From: DVEG01 sp964405435
Lineage (GTDB): Bacteria; Cyanobacteriota; Cyanobacteriia; Cyanobacteriales; Oscillatoriaceae
DNA length: 64,000 bases
Direction: 5' to 3'
Assembly (NCBI GenBank): GCA_964405435.1
Contig: CAYOOD010000023.1
Location: 21,089 to 85,088, forward strand
The notes beneath the pieces were generated by a model that did no database searches, was not told the origin of the DNA, and saw nothing but the letters and a program-made list of their open reading frames with translations. Shown in pieces: positions 17,107 to 26,300 of the stretch. Position 1 is the first letter of the stretch. The number at the start of each line of letters is the position of its first letter. Made by a program: the position numbers and the translations under genes.

Positions 17107-19416
17107 TTACCGAAAAATACGCGCTTTAATCCAACTAGCTGTACAGCCTAACAGGGACTCCTGTTTCGGTGCTGCAGATCCCCTCGTATTTCCGGGTTCG
17201 CCGTAGTAGATGCCGCGCCCCCCCGTGCCAATGTAGACGCGCCCGTAAACTTTTCGATCGCCTTCGACGTACAAAGCGCCCTTTCCAATCGGCTGACCGG
17301 GAACGTCTATCTTGAGCCAAGTTTTCCCCATATTGTCAGACCGAAAAATTCCATCGGTGTTGTTGACTTTTCCGTAAACAAATACAGTTGGATTGGTCTG
17401 GCCAGGAGGATTTTTCCCAAACCCAAAATTTACCGCTTGCTGGATATTTTCAAGCTGATTGAAACTCTGTCCTGAATCCCTGGAACGATATAAACCCATT
17501 GTATTAAAACTGGCCCAGACCTCGCCCTCTATACCCGGAGCGGCTTTAATCGTGCTCCAAGTACCGGTCGCCCAATCCATATCTAGTTTAGGCAGAACGG
17601 CGGGGGTGGGCGACCAATTGGCTCCCCCATCCAAACTGACATGCAATTTGCCCTCTTTATAGAGGTAAAATTTGCTGCCATTGACTTTATCGCTACTCAA
17701 TGGCTGATTTAATTGCCAGACAGAAAGCAGGAGTCCTGCTGGGGCTCCCTCGGACATTTTCCAAGTTCTGCCCCTGTCTGGGCTGTAATAGGGAACAGTT
17801 TTTTCACCTTCAGGAACCCAGACGATCCAGTCGTCCTTCGTTGCCGAAACAGCGACTCTTCCCCGAAAAGTTTTGCGAAACCCTTTCGGGTAATTGGGAA
17901 ACTCACTCCAATTTTTTCCATCATCAGTGGAGTACAGGGAATAGCCCGGATCGGGCAAGTTTTTACTCGTCCAGCGGCGGCTGCCGATCGCGACAACAAA
18001 ATTCGGATTGCTTTCTGAGGAGTCTATACTGACAAAATCACTCGCCATCCAGCTTGGAGATTGAAATTGCTTTTGCGGATAGCGATTTAAGTCGGTATGG
18101 CGCATCCCGCCAATGTCGCCCGATCCCTGCAACAGCGCCCCGCTTTCCGGCTGGCTTTTCATCGTAAAGTTGACGATTTCTTCGTGCCCCTTCGCATAGG
18201 TACGCCATGTGGAAGGATTCGCCGCAATATTGTCGGTTCTCCAAACCCCCCACCCGTCGGTATACCAAACGCGCTTGGCATTGTGAGGGTCAATGACTAT
18301 ACTAGAAATGCCGGATGCCCAAAACCGAGCGTCGCGATCGTGCCACGGTATATCGTCCTGTCTGGTGGCTTTGATTTCTTGCCAAGTTTGACCGCCATCG
18401 GTGGTTCTATAGAGCTTGTTGCCGTGATTGAAAAACCATTCGGCTGCTACAATGTTATCGGGATTGTTCGCATCGACGCCGATCGCGTTGAAGGCGTTTA
18501 ACTTGGCTGGCGTTATGTCAGTCCAGGCATTATTTTGAAATTTTGCGATCGCCCCCGGGCTGTCATAAGTAACGTATAAGGTGCCATTTTCAGCCAAGAC
18601 ACCTCGTTGGGGATTTTTCCCCAATTCAAAGGAAAGTAAACTCCAGCTCTTGCCTCCATCTGGGCTGCGATAAACGCCAGCCCCAGCTACGCCAGCATAA
18701 ATAAGCGGAGTGGGATTGCCGTTGTTGCCGCTGTTGCGATCGAAAATCACAAAACTAACGCCGCGATTGTCGGTGCCCTTGGTTGGAAAACCAGACACTG
18801 CTGTCCAGGTTTTACCGCCATTCGTACTTTTCCACAATCCGTCCTTTCGAGAGCCGAGATACAAAATCTCGGACTTGTTGGGATCGACTGCTAGCCGTTC
18901 TCCGTTCCAGCGCCAATCTTCGTTAGAACCGACTTTTACAGGCAAGTCATAACGACTCCAGGTTTGTCCGCGATCGGTAGATTTTAAAATCGCGCCTTTC
19001 TTGCCTCGGGCTCTTTCATCGGTATATTCTCCTGCTGCCACATAAATGATATTGGGATCGTTGCGATCGAGGGCAATACTTTCAATCCCAAATAAGTGAC
19101 TGTCTTGCGAAGAAATCATTTCCATGAGAGGAATCCAGTGCTGTTTGTCCTCCTCCCAACGGTAGATTCCCCCTACATCAGTCCGAATATAGGTCAAGTC
19201 TTTTTCGGTTGGGTGAATCACCAACCCCGTGACAAATCCTCCCCCACCGATCGCAACATTTTGCCACCTGTAGGCGTTGTTTGGGGTTTCAGGAGCCTGC
19301 GCCATTTGCAATCCGCCAGTCGCGCAGGAGAAACCCGGCCAGTTTAAAGTTATAATTAGAGCGACTGCTAAACAAAAAAGAAAAAGATTCCGCTTCCACT
19401 TAACCATGCCAATCAT
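17107..19416 (-). CDS. Secreted GH74 glycoside hydrolase (xyloglucanase family)
   Basis: 769 residues. A signal peptide covers roughly 5-40 (KRNLFLFCLAVALIITL core). The rest is a double seven-bladed propeller with many BNR/Asp-box repeats (STDRGQTW, STNGGKTW, SPDGGKSW, TTDGGQTW, STDDGKNW, SRDSGQSF). The two acid/base aspartates of GH74 are plausible at D80 (YIRTDVGGIYRW) and D434 (GSGDIGGMRHTDL). GH74 enzymes cut beta-1,4-glucan backbones, mostly xyloglucan. The gene lies between the Wza-like and Wzy-like genes on the opposite strand, convergent with the former. A role in trimming or releasing the locus polysaccharide is inference; feeding on plant xyloglucan is the alternative. Confidence 0.9.
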   Translation of the reverse strand: MIGMVKWKRNLFLFCLAVALIITLNWPGFSCATGGLQMAQAPETPNNAYRWQNVAIGGGGFVTGLVIHPTEKDLTYIRTDVGGIYRWEEDKQHWIPLMEMISSQDSHLFGIESIALDRNDPNIIYVAAGEYTDERARGKKGAILKSTDRGQTWSRYDLPVKVGSNEDWRWNGERLAVDPNKSEILYLGSRKDGLWKSTNGGKTWTAVSGFPTKGTDNRGVSFVIFDRNSGNNGNPTPLIYAGVAGAGVYRSPDGGKSWSLLSFELGKNPQRGVLAENGTLYVTYDSPGAIAKFQNNAWTDITPAKLNAFNAIGVDANNPDNIVAAEWFFNHGNKLYRTTDGGQTWQEIKATRQDDIPWHDRDARFWASGISSIVIDPHNAKRVWYTDGWGVWRTDNIAANPSTWRTYAKGHEEIVNFTMKSQPESGALLQGSGDIGGMRHTDLNRYPQKQFQSPSWMASDFVSIDSSESNPNFVVAIGSRRWTSKNLPDPGYSLYSTDDGKNWSEFPNYPKGFRKTFRGRVAVSATKDDWIVWVPEGEKTVPYYSPDRGRTWKMSEGAPAGLLLSVWQLNQPLSSDKVNGSKFYLYKEGKLHVSLDGGANWSPTPAVLPKLDMDWATGTWSTIKAAPGIEGEVWASFNTMGLYRSRDSGQSFNQLENIQQAVNFGFGKNPPGQTNPTVFVYGKVNNTDGIFRSDNMGKTWLKIDVPGQPIGKGALYVEGDRKVYGRVYIGTGGRGIYYGEPGNTRGSAAPKQESLLGCTASWIKARIFR

Positions 19417-19719
19417 TACATTACTGAAAAACGACTGATCAATATGAGGATATTCCTAAACCGTTCTGGACGAACTGGGTCAAAACTTAATTTTTTTTAA
19501 AGAAATGCCAGCGCGGGACGAGAGGGAAAGGGTTCCCCAAAGCCGACAAGCTCATCTAAAAATGAAAGGGGCGAAAATGACGATCTGGATGAGAAATCGC
19601 TGCGAGGGGCGCTCTTGCCCTCTCGGAAGTTGCGCCAATTACATCCCAGAAAAATATCGACTATACTATCTATTTAGGATCACATCGCGGGTCGATATCT
19701 GTAGAGTTTAAAAGGTGAT
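19417..19719. promoter_or_regulatory. Divergent promoter region, GH74 and polymerase
   Basis: 303 bp between the divergently transcribed GH74 gene and the Wzy-like gene; it must carry the GH74 promoter and probably one for the polymerase. I cannot define hexamers with confidence. Confidence 0.4.
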
Positions 19720-21069
19720 ATGAATATTTTTACAATTCTGTCAGACCTTTTAAAATGCGAGCGGCAATTGGTAATTTTTGGCCTGCTCGTATTTTCCAAA
19801 GTCTTAATTATGGAAAGCCGCTATGTGGCGTCGGAAGGAGCGGGTGGGGGTGGGGGTTCTTCCCCGTTCGCAAAAATTGTCGTATTGCTTGCGTATGCAA
19901 TAGAGGGTATCTGCCTCTTATTGATGATTTTTCGGCCAAAATCTACTGTCCGGGCGATCGTGAGAGATCCTTTTGTGTGGGGTCTGCTGGGAACGGCTTT
20001 ACTCTCGTTCATTTGGTCTGATTTTTCGGCAATATCGAGAAACCGCAGTATCTCTACTTTACAGACTGCTCTCTTAGGGCTTTACATAGCTGCGCGTTTC
20101 AGCCCGCAAGAGCAAATGCGGATTGTTGCTGACGCGATGGGTCTGATTTCAGTATTTTGCGTCGTCTTTACTGGGATCTTTCCCGGTGCCGGACGCGAGA
20201 TGGGCATTCATGCCGGGGCTTGGCGAGGACCGCTGGTACATAAAAACCTCCTCGCGCAACTCGCAACTTGTGCCTGCATTCCAACCTTGCTGGCGGCTCT
20301 CGACAGCCAGCCTAAAGATCGGTTTCGATTGTGGACTTGTTTCGGCCTGACAGTTATGCTGGTGGTGCTGACCACTTCAAAAACTGGCCTGATTATTTCC
20401 CTCACCCTAATCGGGCTCGTGCCACTCTTAAAGTTTTTGCGGCTAAAGGGCGGGATTGTGATTCCCTTGGTACTGATTCTAGTATTGGTGAGCAGCAGCA
20501 TAGTTACCTGGCTTGTCAATAATTGGGCACCTTTTCTCTACGGTTTGGGGAAAGACCCAACCTTAAGCGGTCGTACAGACGTTTGGAATGCAGGCATTTA
20601 CAAAATCAGTCAGCGCCCTTGGTTCGGCTACGGCTATCAGGCATTCTGGAGGTCAACGGGAGGGGCTGAATATATTTGGACTGCCGTTAAATACCAGGCA
20701 TCGCACGCTCACAATGGCTTTATCAATATCGCTCTCGACCTGGGATTGGTGGGTTTGTTTTTTTTCTTGATGAGTATTGTGACGTTGTACGTGCGGGGCA
20801 TTGCTTGGCTGCGCATGGGCAACTCCTATGCCGACATGTGGCAGATATTATATGCGTCGTTTTTGTTGTTGTACAATCAGACGGAAAGTACGATTATAGA
20901 ACACAACAGCATTTTTTGGGTTCTGCACGTCGCCGTCACCCTCTCCATCGGGTATTACAGGAAGCTGACTCCCCAGGAACAAGCCGTGCGGCAATCCATG
21001 CGCAAAGCGAAGTTGACCTCGGAAATTCAAAAAGCTATCAAACCTTCAGGAATTCGCTATGACAAATAA
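19720..21069 (+). CDS. O-antigen polymerase/ligase family membrane protein (Wzy-like)
   Basis: 449 residues, about ten to twelve predicted membrane helices (for example LVIFGLLVFSKVLIM, IVVLLAYAIEGICLLLMIF, GIVIPLVLILVLVSSSIVTWL, VGLFFFLMSIVTLYV). The Wzy_C-type periplasmic loop motif GAWRGPLVHKNLLAQLATCA (about 165-185) and LSGRTDVWNAGIYKISQRPW (about 287-306) are typical of exopolysaccharide polymerases, with the catalytic-type Arg/His in these loops. Role: polymerises lipid-linked repeat units on the periplasmic side. Its last 11 bp overlap the next glycosyltransferase gene (ATGACAAATAA), so translation is coupled. Confidence 0.9.
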   Translation: MNIFTILSDLLKCERQLVIFGLLVFSKVLIMESRYVASEGAGGGGGSSPFAKIVVLLAYAIEGICLLLMIFRPKSTVRAIVRDPFVWGLLGTALLSFIWSDFSAISRNRSISTLQTALLGLYIAARFSPQEQMRIVADAMGLISVFCVVFTGIFPGAGREMGIHAGAWRGPLVHKNLLAQLATCACIPTLLAALDSQPKDRFRLWTCFGLTVMLVVLTTSKTGLIISLTLIGLVPLLKFLRLKGGIVIPLVLILVLVSSSIVTWLVNNWAPFLYGLGKDPTLSGRTDVWNAGIYKISQRPWFGYGYQAFWRSTGGAEYIWTAVKYQASHAHNGFINIALDLGLVGLFFFLMSIVTLYVRGIAWLRMGNSYADMWQILYASFLLLYNQTESTIIEHNSIFWVLHVAVTLSIGYYRKLTPQEQAVRQSMRKAKLTSEIQKAIKPSGIRYDK

Positions 21070-22036
21070 ACCTTTGGCCAGCATTCTCATCAATAATTAC
21101 AACTACGGACACTTTCTGCGGGATGCGATTGACAGCGCCCTGAATCAAACTTACCCCCACAGAGAAGTGCTGGTGGTGGACGATGGTTCTACCGATAATT
21201 CGCGGGAGATTATCGCCAGTTACGGGGATCGGATCGTCCCGGTGCTGAAGGAAAATGGCGGTCAGGCTTCAGCATTCAATGCAGGATTTGCAGCCAGTCG
21301 GGGAGATATTATCTGCTTTTTGGATGCCGATGACTTCTGCCTGCCAGAAAAATTGCAAGAGGTGGTGGAAGGGTTTGGCGATCGCTCCGATTTGGGATGG
21401 TGTTTCCACCGGCTGAAATTTGTGGATGTCCGAGAGACAGATATCCGCCAAGTATACGCCGATGGTCAAGTCGAGATTGGAAACACCGAGCGACGGGAAC
21501 ACGACCTGCGATCGCAAATCAAACGAGGGCGGATCACCGACAAAACCTTCCTCTACACCTCCACATCGGGTTTGTGCTTTACCCGCAGCCTTCTCGAACA
21601 AATTTTACCCATGCCCCTGGCAGAAAAACACTTGCTCAATGACAGCTATTTAATATTTACCTCTCTGGGACTGAGTAAAGGCTTTGTCCTGAAAAAACAA
21701 CTAGGACTTTACCGCATTCACGGCAATAACGCCCACGGAATCGAACGGCTCCCCGGCACAGAAACCTATGCCATCAGGAGCGACAAGCAACATCTCAAGG
21801 GTCAAGTTCTCATCCTCCAAGGCTATTGGATACGGAAGCGATTTCCACAATTTTCCAAATTAGCAAATTATCTGATGGCATCGGGCATCGGTCTGAATTG
21901 GCGTCACGGAGGGCTGGATGCGGATTATGAGAAACTCGTCAGCGATCACCGCAGTTCCCTGACGCTGCTAGAAAATATCGAAGTGCAGGCTAGGGCTATT
22001 TACGCTTACCTGAAAGACTCCCGAACCAGTTTTTAG
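21059..22036 (+). CDS. Family 2 glycosyltransferase
   Basis: 325 residues, GT-A fold. N-terminal ASILINNYNYGHFLRDAIDS, then VLVVDDGSTDNSREI for nucleotide binding and the metal-binding FLDADDFCLPEKL (DxD at about 94-96). No membrane segment; acts on the cytoplasmic face to add one sugar to the lipid-linked repeat unit. The start overlaps the Wzy-like gene by 11 bp. A GC-rich hairpin follows the gene. Confidence 0.92.
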   Translation: MTNKPLASILINNYNYGHFLRDAIDSALNQTYPHREVLVVDDGSTDNSREIIASYGDRIVPVLKENGGQASAFNAGFAASRGDIICFLDADDFCLPEKLQEVVEGFGDRSDLGWCFHRLKFVDVRETDIRQVYADGQVEIGNTERREHDLRSQIKRGRITDKTFLYTSTSGLCFTRSLLEQILPMPLAEKHLLNDSYLIFTSLGLSKGFVLKKQLGLYRIHGNNAHGIERLPGTETYAIRSDKQHLKGQVLILQGYWIRKRFPQFSKLANYLMASGIGLNWRHGGLDADYEKLVSDHRSSLTLLENIEVQARAIYAYLKDSRTSF

Positions 22037-22100
22037 ATGCCTAGCAGCTCAATGCGAAAGTAACGGAATCCCCCCACACTCGCCAGAAAAAATTTCTTCT

Positions 22101-22125
22101 CCCCCTCCCCGAAACGGGGAGGGGG
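22101..22125. repeat. GC-rich hairpin CCCCCTCCCCG-AAA-CGGGGAGGGGG
   Basis: An 11-bp perfect stem with a 3-base loop, 65 bp after the GT2 gene, followed by more G-rich sequence. No U-run on the plus strand. This kind of C-rich/G-rich hairpin is common in cyanobacterial intergenic DNA and may attenuate transcription into the next gene. Confidence 0.7.
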
Positions 22126-22193
22126 TTGGGGGGAGAGGTCTATCTGTACCGGGTTAAATCGCCTTTTTTCACGTCCTGTCAGGAGAATCAAAA

Positions 22194-23285
22194 ATGTCTG
22201 GAGTGGCGTTTTTCCTCACTGCTCTCGTCGGCGGCGGAGCCGAAAGAATCATGCTCTATCTCGCGCGCGGCTTCGTCGAGCAGGGGATAGCAGTCGATTT
22301 AGTTTTGGCGAAGGCGGTCGGGCCATACTTGTCTGAGATTCCCGCCGGCGTGCAACTGGTGGATCTCCAAAGCCAGCGGCTGGTGCTGTGCTTGCCGGCT
22401 TTTGTCCGCTACCTGCAGCAAAAGCAACCGGCAGCGTTGCTTTCTGCAGTCGGGGATGCGAATGTCTTAGCTTTGTGGGCGAAGCAGGCGGCTCGGGTGC
22501 CGACTCGCGCGGTGGTGAGCGTACACAACACGCTTTCGCGGGAGGCGGAAAATGCCACCGAGTTCAAACGGCGGATCGAACCTTACATGGCGCGCTTGTT
22601 CTACCCTTGGGCGGATGCCATTGTTACAGTTTCCCGAGGCGCGGCAGAAGATTTAGCGCGCTTGGGCTTTTCCCCCGATCGGGTTGAGACGGTTTACAAC
22701 CCAGTCATTACCCCGGAGTTTTTTGAAAAAGTCGCCCAGCCCGTCGAGCATCCGTGGTTTTTGCCCGGGCAACCGCCAGTGATTTTGGGCGTGGGACGCC
22801 TGGAGGTGCAGAAAGACTTTCCGACGCTGATCCGAGCGTTTGCTTTGGTGAGGGAGCAGCGCCTCGCAAGGCTGATGATTCTCGGCGAAGGAACGGCGCG
22901 CCCAGATCTCGAGGCGCTGGTAAGGGAATTGGATTTGGAAGCCGATGTGGCTCTGCCCGGTTTTGTGGCCAATCCCTGCGCTTGCATGGCGCGATCGGCA
23001 GTTTTCGCGCTTTCCTCGCTGTTTGAGGGGTTGCCGACCGTGCTGATTGAGGCGATGGCAGCGGGAGTGCCGGTCGTTTCTACAGACTGCGAAAGTGGGC
23101 CATCAGAGATTTTAGAGAACGGACGCTACGGAAAGTTGGTGCCTGTGGGGGACAGCCAAGCTCTGGCAGAGGCGATCGCTCGCGCCCTGCAGGAACCTGC
23201 CGACTCGGCGGGCCTGCAAGCGAAAGCGACTGAATTCTCTTTAGAAAAGGCTGTGGCTGGCTACCGAAAAGTCTTGCGCGTCTGA
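22194..23285 (+). CDS. Family 4 glycosyltransferase
   Basis: 363 residues, GT-B fold. The N-terminal half starts MSGVAFFLTALVGGGAERIM, where the Gly-rich loop plus AER is typical of GT4. The C-terminal half has ILGVGRLEVQKDFPTLIRAF (donor-binding), LILGEGTARPDLEALV and the E-x7-E motif in SSLFEGLPTVLIEAMAAGVP. Retaining enzyme using a nucleotide sugar. It converges on the flippase gene, with a 74-bp gap. Confidence 0.93.
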   Translation: MSGVAFFLTALVGGGAERIMLYLARGFVEQGIAVDLVLAKAVGPYLSEIPAGVQLVDLQSQRLVLCLPAFVRYLQQKQPAALLSAVGDANVLALWAKQAARVPTRAVVSVHNTLSREAENATEFKRRIEPYMARLFYPWADAIVTVSRGAAEDLARLGFSPDRVETVYNPVITPEFFEKVAQPVEHPWFLPGQPPVILGVGRLEVQKDFPTLIRAFALVREQRLARLMILGEGTARPDLEALVRELDLEADVALPGFVANPCACMARSAVFALSSLFEGLPTVLIEAMAAGVPVVSTDCESGPSEILENGRYGKLVPVGDSQALAEAIARALQEPADSAGLQAKATEFSLEKAVAGYRKVLRV

Positions 23286-23359
23286 GATTGCCACTCCCTT
23301 CCCTTTATTCTCTTTTCTAAAGTGCATCGCGCGCGCGAGCGGTTCAAACTTAGCTTTTT

Positions 23360-24718
23360 CTAGGGCTTGGAACGCTTGGGTTTCAACAGGTAAGTCAGGG
23401 TCATTGCCCGAGTCATTATCCCAGCCAGTTTGCGAGCTGGGGGATAGAAGAAGCAGAGAACGTAATCGGTAAAAGCGTAGGAGATCACGGTAGCGATCGC
23501 AGCAGCTACGGCGGCTCCGGTGGCTCCGCTGTTGCGGTAAAAATCCGGAATCAGCCAGAAGTTGAGTGCGATATTCATAACTGCCCCCAGGGAAGTGGCC
23601 CATAAAGCAAATAAGGTGTATCCTTCTGTGACGAGCCACACTCCTTTTGACCATCCAAAAAAAGTAAATAAGCCTGCCCAGATGTGGATGCGCAGGACTT
23701 CTCCGGCGCTGGCATAATCCCGGCCAAATACAAGTACGATTAAGAAGGCCGATAAAAATGTCATGGGGATGGCAATGGAGTAGGAGAGGAGCGCCATGAA
23801 GTTGAAAAGTTTTTGCAATTTTTCATAATAAAGGTTTTCGCTTATTTTCTTGGCTTCCACGATTGAGGGAGTTACGGAGCTGACTATAGCGATCCCGATA
23901 AAATTCCAAACTTCTGACAGGCGGGTGGCACTCGAATAAATCCCCACAGAGCCGTCGTTGGCGAGTTGTCCCAGCATCACCATATCGATGCGCAGGTACA
24001 CCATAATCGCCAAGTTAGAAAGGATGAGGGGCCAACTTTCTTTGAGCAGGGTTTTTGCCTGCGTGAAGTCAGGACGCCACCGCAGCAGGTTTTCGCCGCT
24101 AATTTTATAGCAGATCGCTAAACCCAGCGCCCCCAAACCAATTTCAGCCAGTGCTGCCCAGGCAAAAGCGACGAGCGGGGCCTGGATTTGGAGCAGCACG
24201 ATCCGGATCAGAGTGATCGCGATAAAAGCCGTGTTTCTTGCCCAAACGGTATATTTTGACTGAACTTTTGCCTGGAAGTAGAAATCGATGACGTTCAGTG
24301 CCTCGAAAACCAGGCAAGCTGCCATAATAGCTGTTAAGGCCCGCGTCAGAGAATCGTCGGGTTTCAGGAGAAAAATTATCCCAGTGGCGAGCGAGAAGGT
24401 TGCCAGACCGCTGCACAGCTTCAGCGTGAAGGCGGTTCCCAGGATTTCGTCTTTGGCAGTGGGCTCGCGAACGAGGTTGCGGATGACAATTTTGTCCAAT
24501 CCCAGGGCGGCGACGGTGCCGAACAATCCGGTAAAGGCGATCGCGTAATTTAAAAGACCGAATTGCTCGGGTTTGAGATAGCGGGCCAACCAGCCGGTGA
24601 CAATCAGGCCGACGCCCATGCGCAGGACGCGATCGGCAAACAGCCAGCCGAAATTGCCGATAATTTTTCGCAGTCCCGGGCTGACATTTTGAATTCTGGC
24701 AGTCAAGTAATTCAGCAT
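23360..24718 (-). CDS. Polysaccharide flippase (Wzx-like)
   Basis: 452 residues with twelve or so membrane helices (for example FGLLNYAIAFTGLFGTVAAL, LATFSLATGIIFLL, IVSSVTPSIVEAKK, GATGAAVAAAIATVISYAF). This is the MATE/MVF-superfamily polysaccharide biosynthesis type. The N-terminus NFGWLFADRVLRMGVGLIVT with WLARYLKPEQFGLLNYA is the standard Wzx opening. It moves undecaprenyl-linked repeat units across the plasma membrane for the Wzy-like polymerase. It is the only gene on the minus strand between 19.4 and 30.4 kb, so it has its own promoter in the 24.7-25.2 kb spacer. Confidence 0.92.
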   Translation of the reverse strand: MLNYLTARIQNVSPGLRKIIGNFGWLFADRVLRMGVGLIVTGWLARYLKPEQFGLLNYAIAFTGLFGTVAALGLDKIVIRNLVREPTAKDEILGTAFTLKLCSGLATFSLATGIIFLLKPDDSLTRALTAIMAACLVFEALNVIDFYFQAKVQSKYTVWARNTAFIAITLIRIVLLQIQAPLVAFAWAALAEIGLGALGLAICYKISGENLLRWRPDFTQAKTLLKESWPLILSNLAIMVYLRIDMVMLGQLANDGSVGIYSSATRLSEVWNFIGIAIVSSVTPSIVEAKKISENLYYEKLQKLFNFMALLSYSIAIPMTFLSAFLIVLVFGRDYASAGEVLRIHIWAGLFTFFGWSKGVWLVTEGYTLFALWATSLGAVMNIALNFWLIPDFYRNSGATGAAVAAAIATVISYAFTDYVLCFFYPPARKLAGIMTRAMTLTYLLKPKRSKP

Positions 24719-25251
24719 CTAGTTTGATTGCAAGTTATCTGATACAAGTTGCTTTTGCCGATTCTCTTTGTTTTTAGCATCCGGTAAAAGAAGTGTTCGT
24801 TCGCTTTCAGAGAGGATTGATGCCTGTCAACTCCGTCAAAATCCGCCACTAAAATTCAAAAAAATTCAAAAAAATTCAAAAAAAGTAAATAAACTTAAAG
24901 AAAATTGAGGAGTTGTCAGGTGGCGATCGCGTCGCTCGGCGCGTGAAACTATCGGGGCGCTGCACCCCAACCCCTCCTCCCCTCTGAGGGGTAAAACCCC
25001 GCTTAACCCTCCGGGCTTCGCGCCCTGTCTCTAGCGTACTTAGCGGACGCTCCTAGCAAGATAGGCCATAAGGATGATGTTTCCCAGCCTGTAGGTGTGG
25101 TAGCTTCAATTGTACAGTGCGTTATATTTGAGAAGATAGCAACGAATTGGAAGAATCTGAAAAGGCCCCCGCCTTCAACCAATCGTTATATTACAAAGAT
25201 TTGTTAAAGAAATGACCAAATTTTACCAATCTAAGCTATATAAAGTCAGCC
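24719..25251. other. Divergent spacer, flippase / putative GT
   Basis: 533 bp between divergent genes. It contains phased A-tracts (24851-24884) and a C-rich stretch at about 24960-25020 with short self-complementary blocks. It should hold promoters in both directions; no gene seen. Confidence 0.5.
24851..24884. repeat. Phased A-tracts, exact 10-bp period
   Basis: The decamer AAAATTCAAA is repeated three times in perfect tandem followed by AAAA. Runs of A recur every 10 bp, i.e. once per helical turn, the arrangement known to bend DNA. Located about 130 bp upstream of the flippase start. Confidence 0.8.
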
Positions 25252-26235
25252 ATGAACAGCCAAACCACTCGCCCTAAAAACTTGATTCTGGGTCTGGTAA
25301 AGGGATATACCTTCGACAAAGTCAAGCCATTCCTAATTTCTTTAAAGAAAACGGGATTTCAAGGGGATGTCTGTTTATTTGTCAGTGACTTGAGCCCGGA
25401 AACCCTAGCCGCCATGCAAGAGTATGGTGTGAAATTGCAATCTTTTAAAGAATGGTACTTGAAAATTCCGCTTCTGAAAAATGGCAAATTAATCTGGAAA
25501 AAAATTAACGTTTATCACAGACTGGTCAAGAATTACTCAATCAATCGGCTGAATTACAGGTTGGTCAAGACTCTCCTATCTGGAAAGAATAATTCATACG
25601 AAGCTAAAGCCAATCTGGCAGTCAAATTTGTTGATATCATGGGGATCAGGTATCCCCTCTATTACTTGTACTTGCGCAAGTACGGACACGATTATACGAA
25701 CGTTATGATTACAGACGTTCGAGATGTTTTGTTTCAGCGCGATCCCTTTGATTTTGATATCGGCGATAATTTATGCTGTTTTTTTGAGGAAGAAGGAAAA
25801 ACCTTGAGGACGGGTGGTGTCAATGCTGACTGGCTGCGCGATGGATTTGGCCCCCACGTCCTCGATGCCATCGGAGACAGACAAATATCCTGTGCTGGGA
25901 CGACCGTAGGCAGCCGTTCTGCGATGATGGAATACCTGGAACGCATGATCGATAATACGATCGAGCTAAAATGCCATACTTGGGGGATCGACCAAGGAGT
26001 GCACAATTACATTCTGCATTCGGGGCTGGTTAAAAATGTAAAATTTTACGAAAATTATCGCGGTCCCGTTTTAACCATGCACTTTTCAAAAGACGACAAA
26101 CTCCGATTTGACGAAAACGGATATATAATTAACGAGGACGGGAGTGTGGTGCATGTTTTGCACCAATACGATCGCAAGACTCCAGATATCAAACAGAAAA
26201 TGCTCGTGTATAAAGAAAGCGAATGTACTTATTAG
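25252..26235 (+). CDS. Putative GT-A type glycosyltransferase
   Basis: 327 residues. The N-terminus (NLILGLVKGYTFDKVKPFLI) and the block VMITDVRDVLFQRDPFDFDI at about 148-167 (DxRD metal/nucleotide motif, followed by a residue run ending in an acidic patch) resemble nucleotide-diphospho-sugar transferases of the type seen in eukaryote-like and cyanobacterial capsule loci. WGIDQGVHNYILHS is a second conserved-looking block. No membrane helices. Family assignment is by motif only. The gene contains no HIP1 octamer and looks AT-richer than its neighbours, so recent acquisition is possible. It is the first gene of a plus-strand run reaching 30.4 kb. Confidence 0.75.
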   Translation: MNSQTTRPKNLILGLVKGYTFDKVKPFLISLKKTGFQGDVCLFVSDLSPETLAAMQEYGVKLQSFKEWYLKIPLLKNGKLIWKKINVYHRLVKNYSINRLNYRLVKTLLSGKNNSYEAKANLAVKFVDIMGIRYPLYYLYLRKYGHDYTNVMITDVRDVLFQRDPFDFDIGDNLCCFFEEEGKTLRTGGVNADWLRDGFGPHVLDAIGDRQISCAGTTVGSRSAMMEYLERMIDNTIELKCHTWGIDQGVHNYILHSGLVKNVKFYENYRGPVLTMHFSKDDKLRFDENGYIINEDGSVVHVLHQYDRKTPDIKQKMLVYKESECTY

Positions 26236-26300
26236 GCGAGGAAACATTCGCTGAAAATCTAAAAAGTCAAGCGGCTGGAAAATAAGAGGAAAATAAAGCC

